Part shown: positions 54,949-64,000 of the stretch, piece after piece
Layout: the number at the start of each line of letters is the position of its first letter
Position numbering within the stretch: position 1 is the first letter of the stretch
Source of the DNA: an uncultured Oscillospiraceae bacterium
GTDB lineage: Bacteria; Bacillota; Clostridia; Oscillospirales; Acutalibacteraceae
DNA length: 64,000 nucleotides
Direction of reading: 5' to 3'
NCBI GenBank assembly: GCA_948471095.1
Contig: CAOKRG010000004.1
Coordinates: forward strand, 20,991-84,990
Position numbers and translations under genes: made by a program
The notes under the pieces: generated by a model
Told to the model about the DNA's origin: nothing
What the model saw: the letters and a program-made list of their open reading frames with translations, nothing else
Databases searched by the model: none

Positions 54949-56691
54949 ATGAAAATGCACAAAAACAATCTCGTCAAGCGCGGCTTCGCCGTGCTCCTGG
55001 CCCTGGCTCTGGTCGTTGGCATGATGCCGGTTATGGCATTGGCGGGGAACGATGGGACGCAAGGACACGACATGAACGCTGACTGCAACAAATGCAGTCA
55101 CGGTAACATTAATAACCACATGCCCGCAAACACGGAGGGAAAGTGTCCGTGCTGCGGAAGGCAAATAGGCGAGCCAACTACTCCGGTCGAGACCCCTAAG
55201 CCGACTGCTCCGTCGACAGAGACTCCCGACCCGACTACTCCGACCGAGCACATTCATAACTACACCGCGAACGTCACAAAGGAGGCCACCTGCCTTGAGG
55301 CGGGTGTAAAGACCTTCACCTGTGTGTGTGAGGACTTCTACACGGAGGAGTATGGCCCGCTGGGCCACGATTTTGACGGGGCGTATGTAGAGGCCATGAC
55401 TGCCACCGGCGGTTTGGGCCATGCTCAGAAGTGCCAAAATGAAGGGTGCACCAAGCTTAGTATGGTCACACCGCACAAACTTACAACAACCACCAATGAT
55501 GCTGCTTGCGGCAAACCCGGTTCTGTTGTAGAGAAGTGCACGGTGTGCAGCTATACCAGCACCAAGGTGCTGCCCGAGTTGAAGCACAAGTGGACCATTC
55601 ACGACAAGAAGCCTCCCACCTGCACCGAGAATGGCTTTGACAACGTGTATTGCCAGTACTGCGGGATGAAGAGCGCGACGGCAAGCCAAATTTTCCTGTC
55701 GAAGGGCCACAAGTATAATGACTGGCAGGTTGACGTTCTGGGCTATTTGACCCATTCCCACACCTGCGAAGTCTGCGGCGAGAAGGAGACCAGTGAGCAC
55801 AACTTTACTGAGTGGAAGGTTACCTCTGAGGATGAGGTGTCCAAGGTAGAGTTCCGTACGTGCGTGGATTGTGGGTACAAAGAGACAAAAACCACGTCCA
55901 AGGTGTGCCGGCATCCTGCTACCGAAACGCGCAAGGAACACAAGGACGCCACCTGCGTGACAGCGGGTTATGACGTTACTATCTGCGGTGTGTGTGGCAC
56001 CGAAGTTGAGCGGAATGACATCCCCGCCGTGGGCCATACCTATGACGCTTGGACCGACAACGGCGAGGAAAACCACATCCACACCTGCGTCAATGAGGGC
56101 TGCACTGCCGGGACCGAGGGCCACGCGGTAACCGCCGCCCACGACTTCAGCGAGTGGGAAACGACCGCTTACCCCACCTATGGCATTCCCGGCCGGGAGG
56201 AGCGCGCCTGCGCCACCTGCGGCCGCGAGGAGAGTCGAGAGATTCCCGCTTTGGTGGGTCCTCCGGTCATCCCGCCCCCGGTGGTGGTTCCCGATGAGCC
56301 CGACGAGCCCGTTGTCGATCCCGACGTGCCCCTGGGCCCTGGTCCGGAAGAGCCCGACGAGCCCGTTGACGAGCCCGACGTGCCCCTGGACCCTGGCCCG
56401 GAAGAGCCCGACGAGCCCGTTGACGAGCCCGATGTGCCCCTGGACCCTGGTCCGGTAGAGCCTGACGAGCCCGTTGACGAGCCCGACGTGCCCCTGGACC
56501 CTGGTCCGGCAGAGCCTGACGAGCCCGACAGCACGGGCGGGCTTGACGAGGAAGAGATCGAAGACGAAGAAGTACCCTTGGCCGACGTGCCCAAGACCAG
56601 CGATGACCTGAGCCTGTTGTGGGTTCTGCTCCTGGCCGCAAGCGCAACCCTGACGGCCATGCGTTTTACCCGCAGAAAGCGGGCGCGCTAA
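54949..56691 (+). CDS. Cys-rich repeat surface protein with sortase-type anchor
   Basis: 580 residues. Signal peptide (1-31; GFAVLLALALVVGMMPVMALA), a region with repeated units of pattern GH-x-W..H..C-x-x-CG (about 100-430, many C-x-x-C pairs), then four 18-residue acidic Pro repeats (EPDEPVDEPDVPLDPGPE) at about 450-521, and a C-terminal sorting signal VPKTSD (547), hydrophobic helix and RRKRAR tail. Such Cys/His modules recur in gut Firmicutes surface proteins; function unknown. ATG 54949 lies behind AGAGGA. Confidence 0.85.
   Translation: MKMHKNNLVKRGFAVLLALALVVGMMPVMALAGNDGTQGHDMNADCNKCSHGNINNHMPANTEGKCPCCGRQIGEPTTPVETPKPTAPSTETPDPTTPTEHIHNYTANVTKEATCLEAGVKTFTCVCEDFYTEEYGPLGHDFDGAYVEAMTATGGLGHAQKCQNEGCTKLSMVTPHKLTTTTNDAACGKPGSVVEKCTVCSYTSTKVLPELKHKWTIHDKKPPTCTENGFDNVYCQYCGMKSATASQIFLSKGHKYNDWQVDVLGYLTHSHTCEVCGEKETSEHNFTEWKVTSEDEVSKVEFRTCVDCGYKETKTTSKVCRHPATETRKEHKDATCVTAGYDVTICGVCGTEVERNDIPAVGHTYDAWTDNGEENHIHTCVNEGCTAGTEGHAVTAAHDFSEWETTAYPTYGIPGREERACATCGREESREIPALVGPPVIPPPVVVPDEPDEPVVDPDVPLGPGPEEPDEPVDEPDVPLDPGPEEPDEPVDEPDVPLDPGPVEPDEPVDEPDVPLDPGPAEPDEPDSTGGLDEEEIEDEEVPLADVPKTSDDLSLLWVLLLAASATLTAMRFTRRKRAR
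56296..56511 (+). repeat. Four in-frame 54-base tandem repeats
   Basis: Units start at 56296, 56350, 56404 and 56458. Units 2-4 are almost identical; unit 1 is more diverged. They encode the acidic Pro-rich wall-spanning stalk of the surface protein and may vary in number between strains. Confidence 0.88.
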
Positions 56692-56710
56692 CCGCGCAAG
56701 ACCGAAAGAC

Positions 56711-56744
56711 AAAGGCCGGGGCCCTTCGGGGCTCCGGCTTTTTT
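56711..56744 (+). terminator. Terminator of the surface protein gene
   Basis: GCCGGGGCCC pairs with GGGGCTCCGGC across a short loop with one wobble pair, then six T. Confidence 0.85.
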
Positions 56745-56900
56745 GCGGGAAAGGACCATATTCGCAGGCGGACCGCGGGCAAAAAACACGTAGCCGCGCT
56801 TCAGTCCCCGGTAGTGTTTGGAGGCCTACGGCCCCGGGCGGTCCGGGAGGCTGTCTTATCCAGCGCTTCGACCATAGGCGCCGCCGGTGGGCGCACGCCC

Positions 56901-59483
56901 TCATCGGAGATACTTTTTCAGCTTGCAGGCAACGGCCTGTATGTCTATGGGCTTTGCCAGATGGTCGTTCATGCCGCAGTCCAGGCATTTCTGAATGTCC
57001 TCTGAAAACGCGTCGGCGGTCATGGCAATAATGGGGACGCCCGCGTCCTCCCGGTCCAGCCTCCGGATGGCTCCGGTGGCCTCGTAGCCGTCCATAACCG
57101 GCATACGCACGTCCATAATCACCGCGTCATAATACCCCACAGGAGAGTTCTGGAATTTTGCCACGCAGGCCTGGCCGTTTTCCACCCAGTCCAGCTCCAT
57201 TTTCAAGGGGGAGAGCAGTTCCCTGGCAACCTCCCAGTTCAGCTCGTTGTCCTCCGCCAGCAAAATACGCTTCCCGCAAAGGGCCTCGTCCGCCGCCTTT
57301 CCGGGCCCGCCGCACTCCTCCCCGGCAGCGCCGGAAAAGGCTTTCAGCCCATCGATCAGAGTGGACCGGAACAGCGGCCTGGAGACAAATCCCGCGATTC
57401 CCGCCGCTCTGGCCTCCTCCTCCATCTCGCTCCAGTCACAGGCCGAGAGCAGCATAGCCGGGCTGTCCTCTCCCCAGCGCCGGCGGATGGCCCGGGCGGC
57501 CTCGACGCCGTTCATGTCCGGCAGAGCCCAGCCCAGAAGGACCGCCCGGCGGCAGCCGTTCTGAGGCCGGTCCTCCTCCAGCCGCTCCAGGGCCTGCCCC
57601 GCGCTCAGGCAGTATCCGGCCCGAATGCCGGCAGACTCCAGGGCCCGCACCGTGCTGGCGCACAGCCGCTCGTCCCCGTCCACCACCAGAACGTCCCAGG
57701 CGGGGAGCTCCAAAGCAGTCTCCGGCCCCGGCGCCTTTTCCAGGTCAAGCGCCACATGGAACTGGCTGCCCTTGCCCTGCTGGCTGCGCACGGAGATTGA
57801 GCCCCCCATCGTGTCCACGATACACTTGGTGATGGCCATGCCCAGGCCCGAGCCCTCTGTCTTTTGCACCCGGGTGTTGTCCTCCCGGCTGAAGGACTCA
57901 AAGATCACCTTCTGGTACTCCTCGGACATGCCAATGCCGGTATCGCTCACCAAAAAGTGGGTGCGCACCCGGGCGGAGTCCCCCGGCAGGGCCTCCTGCC
58001 AGAGGGCTACCCGGACCGAGCCCTTCTCCGGGGTAAACTTGACGGCGTTGCCCAACAGGTTGATCAGCACCTGGTTCAGGCGCACGGCGTCGCACAGCAC
58101 GTTCTCAGAGATGATCTCGTATGCGGCTGGGTCAAAGCGCTGGTTCTTCGCCTGGACCTGGGGCAGGATGATATTGACGATGCTCTCCATCACCTCCCGC
58201 AGGGACACAGGCTCCACGTTCAGGGTCATTTTGCCGCTTTCGATCTTGGAGATGTCCAGCACGTCGTTAATCAGGCCCAGAAGGTGCTTGCTGGACAGGG
58301 ATATCTTGCGCAGGTGGTCCCGCGCCAGCTCCGGGTCGTGGATGTGATCCGCGGCCAGGGCGGTCATGCCGATAATGGCGTTCATGGGGGTGCGGATATC
58401 GTGGCTCATGGTGGAAAGGAACTCCTGCTTTGCAGCGTTGGCCTGCTCCGCCTCCTTCCGGGCCGCGTCCATCTCAACGTTCATGCGGGTCAGCTCCGCA
58501 ACCTGGTTCCGGAACAATTTGAAATACCGGAAAAATATGTACAGGAGCATGGCGATTACCGCAAGAGAGGAGGCGTACACTATAGCGAGCCAATGGCTCC
58601 CCATGCCGGAGATTGTCTGGTCCAGCCTGTCAAGGGGGAGCACCGTCACCAGATACCACTCGCAGTAGGGAAGATCGGTGCAGTACAGGTGACGGCGGGA
58701 CCCGCCGCTTTGCAGAATAACCGAATAGCTCTCGCCGGCGTCCATGGCGGCCGTCAGCTGTCCTATGCAGTCCGCGGCCTCCTGGTCCTGGCCGTCGAAA
58801 ATGCTGGAGAGCCTGTCAAAATAGTTTGTATAGACGTCCTCCTCGTTCCCCACCACATAGCTGCCGTCCTTCCGTATAACAAAGGAGTAGCTTAAGGAGC
58901 TGTCAGAATCCAGGAAAAGCACCTCGCTCATATATTGGGTAGAGAGCCCCACCACCATGGCAAGGCTGTCCTCCCCGCTGGACATGGGATATTCGCAGGG
59001 GACGCCGAACAGGATCACCCCTTTTCCGCTGCTGTCGACCGCGGAGGCGGCTTTGCGCCCGCCCTTTTGCAGGCTTTCCAAAAAGGGCTCCGGGTGGTTG
59101 AGCTCCACCGGGTCGCCGTATATCATCTCAATCTCTCCGCTGGGGGAGTACAGGGCGGCGCACATAAAGTGCCTTGCCCTCGCGCCGTATTCTATCTCCG
59201 CCCCTGTACCATAGCCGGAGTCCCCGTCTCCCGCCGCGATGCGGGCGATGGACTCCGCCATGGTCAGGCGGAGCTCGATGATCGTCTCAAAATGCAAAGA
59301 CACCTGCTCGTTCATGCCCTCCATATAGGCCGTGCCGATATCCTCGATAGCGCCTTCGCTCATCTGGTGAATGGATACGCCCAGAAAGGAGAACACGGCG
59401 ATAGTCAAACAAAGGATCACCGCTATGCTGATCTTTAAGGAACGCGGCAATGCGCTGCTTTTCATATATTTTTCCATCTCCAT
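56901..59483 (-). CDS. Membrane hybrid histidine kinase with external sensor domain
   Basis: 860 residues. Membrane segments about 17-38 and 298-318 flank a 260-residue extracellular domain of Cache type (SYSFVIRKDGSYVV). HisKA with H361 (STMSHDIRTPMNAI), HATPase (DTGIGM, GSGLGMAI), then two receiver domains. The first (about 600-715) is degenerate: the phospho-acceptor Asp is Gly (VLLGWALPDMNG). The second (about 740-860) is complete (VIMDVRMPVMDG). It follows the upstream kinase by 28 bases, so they share a transcript. No separate response regulator is nearby. Confidence 0.9.
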   Translation of the reverse strand: MEMEKYMKSSALPRSLKISIAVILCLTIAVFSFLGVSIHQMSEGAIEDIGTAYMEGMNEQVSLHFETIIELRLTMAESIARIAAGDGDSGYGTGAEIEYGARARHFMCAALYSPSGEIEMIYGDPVELNHPEPFLESLQKGGRKAASAVDSSGKGVILFGVPCEYPMSSGEDSLAMVVGLSTQYMSEVLFLDSDSSLSYSFVIRKDGSYVVGNEEDVYTNYFDRLSSIFDGQDQEAADCIGQLTAAMDAGESYSVILQSGGSRRHLYCTDLPYCEWYLVTVLPLDRLDQTISGMGSHWLAIVYASSLAVIAMLLYIFFRYFKLFRNQVAELTRMNVEMDAARKEAEQANAAKQEFLSTMSHDIRTPMNAIIGMTALAADHIHDPELARDHLRKISLSSKHLLGLINDVLDISKIESGKMTLNVEPVSLREVMESIVNIILPQVQAKNQRFDPAAYEIISENVLCDAVRLNQVLINLLGNAVKFTPEKGSVRVALWQEALPGDSARVRTHFLVSDTGIGMSEEYQKVIFESFSREDNTRVQKTEGSGLGMAITKCIVDTMGGSISVRSQQGKGSQFHVALDLEKAPGPETALELPAWDVLVVDGDERLCASTVRALESAGIRAGYCLSAGQALERLEEDRPQNGCRRAVLLGWALPDMNGVEAARAIRRRWGEDSPAMLLSACDWSEMEEEARAAGIAGFVSRPLFRSTLIDGLKAFSGAAGEECGGPGKAADEALCGKRILLAEDNELNWEVARELLSPLKMELDWVENGQACVAKFQNSPVGYYDAVIMDVRMPVMDGYEATGAIRRLDREDAGVPIIAMTADAFSEDIQKCLDCGMNDHLAKPIDIQAVACKLKKYLR

Positions 59484-59511
59484 CGTTATTCGTTTCCAAA
59501 ACCCCGGCCGC

Positions 59512-62097
59512 TCACGCTCCGGCGGGCCTCAGCCCGCTCATGACATGGAGCATCCTGCGCATGTCTACAGGCTTTGCCAGATGCTCGTTCATACCGGCGT
59601 CCTTTGCCATCACCACGTCCTCCTCGAACGCGTTTGCCGACAGGGCGATAATGGGCACGGTCCCCGCGTCCGTCCGGTCCAGGCCGCGGATGACCCGCGC
59701 CGCCTCATATCCGCTCATCACAGGCATCATCAGGTCCATCAGCACGCAGTCGAAGTCCCCGGGCTCAGAGGCCGCGAAGGCGTCCACCGCGGCCCTGCCG
59801 TCTTTGGCGGTGACCACCCGGGCGCCCGCCTCCTTGAGCATATATTCCACGATCTCACGGTTGAGCTCGTTATCCTCCACCAGCAAAACCCGCATTCCGG
59901 CAATATCGTCCAGGGGGGCCCCGGCCTGCTCCTGGGGCCGCCTGTTCCAGGCCTCGTCCACCCGGATGGGAAGGGTGATCTGCACCACGCTCCCCTTGCC
60001 CAGCTGGCTGCCGATCTCCACGGTCCCCTTCATCTGGTCCACCAGCTTTTTTACAATGGACATGCCCAGCCCAACGCCGTTGTAGTCGGTCCTTGCGCCC
60101 TGGTGCTCTTGGGTAAAGGGCTCAAAGATGTGCTCTTTGAAGTCCTCGCCTATGCCGATGCCTGTGTCCTCTACCACAAAGCGGCAGCTTGCCGTCCCGT
60201 TCTCAAAGCCGGTCTCCTCCGCCCGTACAAACACGGAGCCGTTGGGGCGGTTGTATCTCAGGGCGTTGTCCATCACGTTCATCAGAATCTGCTTTAGGTG
60301 CAGGGGGTTTCCCACCACCCGGCCGTGCCTCAGGCCGGACTTCTCCAGTTCCAGGCGGACGCCCCGCTCCTCTGCCTGGGAGGACAGGATCATGACGCAT
60401 TCCTCCAGGGCCGCGGGGAGGTCATAGGGCTCCTCCACAGCCGAGGGCCGTCCGGCCTCCAGCTTGCTGACCTGAAGGACGTCGTTGACCAGAGACAGCA
60501 GATGCCCGGCGGACACCCGCAGCTTCCTCCGGCAGTCCTCCTGCCGGGCCGGGTCGTCCTGGGTCCGCTCCAGAATGTCCAGCATGCCCAGAATGCCGTT
60601 GATGGGCGTGCGCAGGTCGTGGGACATGTGGGAGAGGAACTCGGTCTTGGCCGAGTTTGCCCGCCTCACCCGCTCCAGAAGCTCCATAATGGACTGCTCC
60701 TGCTTCTTCCGGGCCAGCATGGTCTCTGTAATGTCCTGGTGGTAGCCGTTCAGGCAGGCGCCGGGCTTTTTGAAGGACCTGTCCGGCACCCCGCCGCAGC
60801 GGACGTAGATCTTCCCCAGGGTGGGATGGTCCCAGGGGTAGATTACCTCGGAGCGCCCTGTCTCCATAATCTCCCGCACCGCCTCCTGCACCATGCCCAC
60901 ATAGTCGGGCTCGATATGCTCAAACCAGTGGCGGTAGCAGGCCTCGGGCCCAATGTCTTCGGCCACGCCCAACAGGATGCGCATGGTCCGGTCCGGGTAC
61001 ATCCTGGGCTGGCAGCCCTCCTCCAGCTCAATGGTCCAAATGCCGGTGCGGGCCCCTTCCAGGATATCCTCCAGGCTCTGCCTTGCCTCCCGCTTGTATT
61101 TTTCCTCCTGTTCTACCACCGCGTTCACGTCGCGCAGGGCGAAAATGGCGCAGTTCTCCTCCACGGCCCTCTCCGTGGCGGAAAAGTGGATTTCCAGGTG
61201 CTTTAAGCCAAAGGCGCTGTCCTTTACCCGGTAGCGGACGGAGAGCTTTTTCTCCGCCCTGAGCCGGGCCAGCACATAGCCCTTCTCCGTCGCAGCCCTC
61301 AGCCGCTCCTGGTCCTGGGGCGCCACCCGCCGGGCAATGTATCCCTCCATAGCCGCCGGATAGCCGTTTCTAAGCTCGGCGGCCCAATCGGTCTCCATCC
61401 GCTCGCTTGTGCGGTATGCCTCGCATTCCCCCGTGTCGAGATCAATCCGGTAGATGCACAGGTAGTCCACGCTTAGGGCGTGGAGCACATTGTCGCTCCG
61501 CTTTTGAAGCTCCCGGAACAGGTCGCGGCGCTTGAGGGAGGACACGATAAAGTGCGCCGCGGTCTGCAACATGTTGGACGCGTATTCCAGCGACTTGGCG
61601 GGGGGATTGTCCACCCCGTAAAAGCCAATGGCCCTTTTGCCGTCATAAAGGGGCACCACCACCAGGGAATGGATGCCCTGGCGCTCTAGGTTCTCATATT
61701 GAAGGGGATCGCTCTCCCGGATGTCCTCCAGGCGCTGGATGACGATATGCCTGCCAATGCTGAAATTGCGGTACCAGCTGGCGCATACCTCCGGGGGAAC
61801 GTTCTGCAGGTTCTCCTTTTCCGGGGACACCCCGGCGGCGGTCCACTCATAGGTGTTGTCATCGCAGCCGGACTCGTTACGCTCGAATATATAGGTGCGC
61901 TCTCCATTCAAGGCTTTTCCCAGGTGTTCCAGCAGCACCTGCAGGGACTGGTCCGGCGTCTCCTCCAGCAGGGCTACCCGGAGGCCCTCGTTGATAACGG
62001 CCTCCAGGTCTTGAACGCTCTGTACGCCGCTGCGCCGCTCGCAGGCCTGGCCAGACCGGGCTCCTCCGGCCCTCAAAAGCTCCTCTCGGTGATCCAT
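59512..62097 (-). CDS. Cytoplasmic GAF-PAS hybrid histidine kinase
   Basis: 861 residues without membrane segments: GAF domain (about 30-190), two PAS-like segments (about 205-330 and 345-460), HisKA with phospho-acceptor His near 493 (SHMSHDLRTPINGI), HATPase (EDTGIGIGE, GVGLGMSI) and a C-terminal receiver (LLVEDNELN, VLMDLMMPVMSG). ATG 62097 has GGAGG eight bases upstream; ATG 62112 is an alternative. First gene of a two-kinase operon behind a strong promoter. The signal is unknown. Confidence 0.9.
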   Translation of the reverse strand: MDHREELLRAGGARSGQACERRSGVQSVQDLEAVINEGLRVALLEETPDQSLQVLLEHLGKALNGERTYIFERNESGCDDNTYEWTAAGVSPEKENLQNVPPEVCASWYRNFSIGRHIVIQRLEDIRESDPLQYENLERQGIHSLVVVPLYDGKRAIGFYGVDNPPAKSLEYASNMLQTAAHFIVSSLKRRDLFRELQKRSDNVLHALSVDYLCIYRIDLDTGECEAYRTSERMETDWAAELRNGYPAAMEGYIARRVAPQDQERLRAATEKGYVLARLRAEKKLSVRYRVKDSAFGLKHLEIHFSATERAVEENCAIFALRDVNAVVEQEEKYKREARQSLEDILEGARTGIWTIELEEGCQPRMYPDRTMRILLGVAEDIGPEACYRHWFEHIEPDYVGMVQEAVREIMETGRSEVIYPWDHPTLGKIYVRCGGVPDRSFKKPGACLNGYHQDITETMLARKKQEQSIMELLERVRRANSAKTEFLSHMSHDLRTPINGILGMLDILERTQDDPARQEDCRRKLRVSAGHLLSLVNDVLQVSKLEAGRPSAVEEPYDLPAALEECVMILSSQAEERGVRLELEKSGLRHGRVVGNPLHLKQILMNVMDNALRYNRPNGSVFVRAEETGFENGTASCRFVVEDTGIGIGEDFKEHIFEPFTQEHQGARTDYNGVGLGMSIVKKLVDQMKGTVEIGSQLGKGSVVQITLPIRVDEAWNRRPQEQAGAPLDDIAGMRVLLVEDNELNREIVEYMLKEAGARVVTAKDGRAAVDAFAASEPGDFDCVLMDLMMPVMSGYEAARVIRGLDRTDAGTVPIIALSANAFEEDVVMAKDAGMNEHLAKPVDMRRMLHVMSGLRPAGA

Positions 62098-62235
62098 ATG
62101 TCTTTCCTCCATGATATACCCCTTTCCGGCCGTCGCCGCCTCTCCCGGCAGGCCGGCCCTTCCCGCAGGAAGCCGTTCCGGTCATGGAGCAGGCGTCCGC
62201 TCCGGCCCTGCCCCAAAAATAGGAAAATCCATATC

Positions 62236-62264
62236 ATAATACCATGTGCGGCGGGCCATGTCAA
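62236..62264 (-). promoter_or_regulatory. Sigma-A promoter of the histidine kinase operon
   Basis: On the minus strand TTGACA (62259-62264 forward), 17 bases, TATTAT (62236-62241 forward). Leader about 130 bases. Confidence 0.85.
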
Positions 62265-62284
62265 TGATAAGCAAACGAAGGGGT

Positions 62285-62487
62285 GTGTCCAAACGCGTGT
62301 TTTTAGAAAAGGAGAAAGCCCCCTACCAGCGCACCGGCTACCATATCGGCTTCAACGGCCGCCGCAGCGGCTACCTGGCGCTATATGGGACCCAGGCGGG
62401 CGGCCCCATGTGACCTGCACGCTAAAAGGCCTGACAGACGAATCTTGGTGCGTAGAGAAGGCCGGCCTGGAGGAAAATGCAGCCTGA
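62285..62487 (+). pseudogene. Possible decayed coding remnant
   Basis: A 42-codon open segment (62285-62413) containing YQRTGYHIGFNGRRSGYLAL is followed, in another frame, by a segment with LTDESWCVEKAGLEENAA up to 62487. Composition looks coding across the break, which suggests a frameshifted remnant. No family recognised and no ribosome site. Confidence 0.25.
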
Positions 62488-62553
62488 TGCAGCCAAGTCT
62501 TGAAAATCCCGAGAAAAAGGAATATACTAATAGCAAAGAAGAAGGTGATACCC

Positions 62554-63375
62554 ATGGCCATCAAGCCATTTCAGGAGCTGACGCTGGCGGACGACTTCAT
62601 GTTCGGGGAGGTCATGCGCCGCCCGGAGAACGCCAAGCCTTTTCTGGAGGCCCTGCTGGGCAAGAAAATCGGCAGCATCACTACGATAGATAAGCAGAAA
62701 GAACTGACAGACGGCGCGGCTCTCCACGGTGTGCGCCTGGACGTGTGCCTGGAGGACGAGAATCAGACCCAGTACGACGTAGAGATGCAGACCGGCGCCA
62801 GCCATGACCTGGAGAAGCGCATCCGCTATTACCAGAGCAGCATCGACCGCAGGACGCTGAAATCGGCGGAGAGCTACCGGGAGCTGAGGCAGAGTTTTGT
62901 CATCTTTATCTGCACAGATGATTATTACAGGCGCGGGCTGGCGGTTTACCGGCGCAAGTCCGTGATTGAGGGCGCGGAGGACATTGTCTACGACGACGGC
63001 TCCCATGCCTACATCCTCAACGCCAGCTTCACGAAGGGCAACAGCAGCACCGAGGTGCTGGACTTTCTACGCTACATTGACGCGGGCTATAGAGGCAAGC
63101 CGCTGAATGTGCAGTCGGAGTATGTGGCCCAGATAGAGCGGGCTGTGGAGGATGCCAAAACCGACGAAGAAATGGAGGGGACTTATATGACAATGGCAAT
63201 GAAGCTGCAAGATGTGCGGTGGGAGGGCCGGCAGGAGGGGGAAGAGAGCAAGCTGTTGGCCAATCTCAAGACTATGATGAAGAATCTGAACATTTCATCC
63301 GACAAGGCTATGGATATCTTAGAGGTCCCAGCCAATGACCGGCCAAAGTACCGGCAGATGCTGGATGAATCATAA
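62554..63375 (+). CDS. Rpn/PD-(D/E)XK family nuclease-like protein
   Basis: 273 residues. Starts with the family block MAIKPFQELTLADDFMFGEVM; the nuclease core has D and E-x-Q in VRLDVCLEDENQTQYDVEMQTG, then RIRYYQSSIDRRTL. The C-terminal part is helical and ends with a small segment of the type common in these proteins (LNISSDKAMDILEVP). These genes are related to recombination-promoting nucleases and are abundant in gut bacteria, often in many copies. Start ATG 62554 after GAAGGTGAT; a longer in-frame start at 62500 is less likely. Confidence 0.88.
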   Translation: MAIKPFQELTLADDFMFGEVMRRPENAKPFLEALLGKKIGSITTIDKQKELTDGAALHGVRLDVCLEDENQTQYDVEMQTGASHDLEKRIRYYQSSIDRRTLKSAESYRELRQSFVIFICTDDYYRRGLAVYRRKSVIEGAEDIVYDDGSHAYILNASFTKGNSSTEVLDFLRYIDAGYRGKPLNVQSEYVAQIERAVEDAKTDEEMEGTYMTMAMKLQDVRWEGRQEGEESKLLANLKTMMKNLNISSDKAMDILEVPANDRPKYRQMLDES

Positions 63376-63441
63376 AGCACAGCAGAAAAGCGACAGGCGG
63401 CGGGTTCAGTGGACCGGCCGCCTATTTCGCTGGTGCTTTAG

Positions 63442-63464
63442 CTCCCCTGGTTCTACCAGGGGAG
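63442..63464. repeat. Perfect hairpin at the left side of the IS200/IS605 relic
   Basis: CTCCCCTGGT-TCT-ACCAGGGGAG, ten-pair stem with a three-base loop, 45 bases before the transposase start. IS200/IS605 elements carry such subterminal hairpins as transposase binding sites. Alternatively a terminator for the Rpn gene, although a T run is missing. Confidence 0.5.
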
Positions 63465-63508
63465 AATAAAAAAGCCTAGGGTAATAAGGCCTCCATGGTA
63501 TAATCAAG

Positions 63509-63926
63509 ATGGTTAGGCGACCGCATCACGAAAGATACCAAGGATGCTTTAATGAAGTAAAGCACACAGCGCACTCAAGCTATCGATGTGAGTATCATCG
63601 TGTTTGCGCCGAAGTATCGGAGGAAGGTTATCTACAAAGAACTGAGGCAGGAGGTGATTGAGATAATAAAAAAGCTGTGTAAGGAGATGAAAGTGGAGAT
63701 TATAGAAGGGGAGGCATGTCCAGACCATCTCCACTTGCTGGTAAGTATTCCACCGTATATGAGTATAGCACAGTTTGTGGGAACCCTCAAGAGTAAAAGT
63801 GCCTTGATGATATTCGATCGGCATGCAAACTTGAAGTATAAGTATGGGAGCCGAAACTTTTGGTGCAGAGGGTACTATGGGCGTTATATATTAGGAAAAC
63901 AAGCAAACGGAATTGTTTTAGGTTAG
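63509..63926 (+). pseudogene. IS200/IS605-family TnpA transposase, frameshifted
   Basis: Starts ATG 63509 (MVRRPHHERYQGCFNEVKHT); frame is lost after codon 30 (EYH, 63598), where two bases appear missing, and resumes as IVFAPKYRRKVIY. The HUH motif (CPDHLHLLVSIPP) and the HANLKYKYGSRNFWCRGYY block are typical. After GYY the sequence diverges and stops at 63926 without the helix holding the catalytic Tyr. So the product is inactive. No tnpB is present before the window end. Confidence 0.85.
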
Positions 63927-64000
63927 GGGGTCAGCCAGCGGGGGCCACGGCTCTCCGTAAAATTCTGTGTAAGCGAAATTCGACAAAGCCAAGACTATGG

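Noticed and set aside
56296-56511. CRISPR-like array
   Set aside because: Repeats are contiguous with no spacers and are in frame with a coding gene.
54721-56988. Long minus-strand open frame opposite the surface protein
   Set aside because: Its apparent repeats mirror the tandem repeats of the plus-strand gene; there is no ribosome site and no signal or domain.

Overview
The window is GC-rich DNA from a motile Gram-positive bacterium of the Clostridia; an Oscillospiraceae-type gut organism is my inference from gene order and style, not from any marker gene. Pointers are FliY in place of a plain FliN, the CheC/CheD/CheV chemotaxis branch, FliW next to CsrA, sortase-type and lipobox signals, and frequent TTG start codons.

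From 1 to about 46.9 kb lies one large flagellar and chemotaxis island, nearly all on the + strand. It opens inside cheR, then cheB, flgM (after a sigma-28-like promoter), flgN, flgK, flgL, a DUF6470 gene, fliW and csrA. A minus-strand pair, a ParA-type ATPase and a ComFB-domain protein, interrupts it (7.1-8.8 kb). fliD, fliS and a small chaperone-like gene follow. Next come a minus-strand membrane C39-like peptidase and, divergently, an FtsE-like ABC protein whose nucleotide-binding motifs are nearly all replaced. Then a chemoreceptor, a large FtsA/PilM-like actin-fold protein and a lipoprotein lead into the basal body, export and motor genes (flgB-flgC-fliE-fliF-fliG-fliH-fliI-fliJ-fliK-flgD-TIGR02530-flgE-flbD-motA-motB-fliM-fliY-cheY-fliO-fliP-fliQ-fliR-flhB-flhA-fliA), two rod genes, cheC, cheD, cheV and a degenerate EAL-HDOD gene. 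Flagellin, cheA, cheW, fliL and flhF/flhG are not seen in the window.

From 47 kb the content is mixed: a glycogen debranching enzyme, an M42 aminopeptidase (minus), a two-copy 119-base repeat, and a metal-efflux operon (SmtB-type regulator, GNAT acetyltransferase, free-standing HMA protein, P1B-type ATPase). A repeat-rich intergenic stretch leads to a Cys-rich, sortase-anchored surface protein. Two hybrid histidine kinases form a minus-strand operon behind a strong promoter. The right end carries an Rpn-family nuclease-like gene and a frameshifted IS200/IS605 transposase.

How the parts work together: FliA/FlgM time late genes, FliW/CsrA control translation, FlgN/FliS and the FliT-like protein are export chaperones, and FliM/FliY/CheC/CheD/CheV adapt the CheY-P signal. 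The best candidates for undescribed biology are the motif-less ABC protein with its divergent peptidase, the ParA-ComFB pair in a locus without FlhF/FlhG, and the FtsA-like protein with beta-grasp-like modules.
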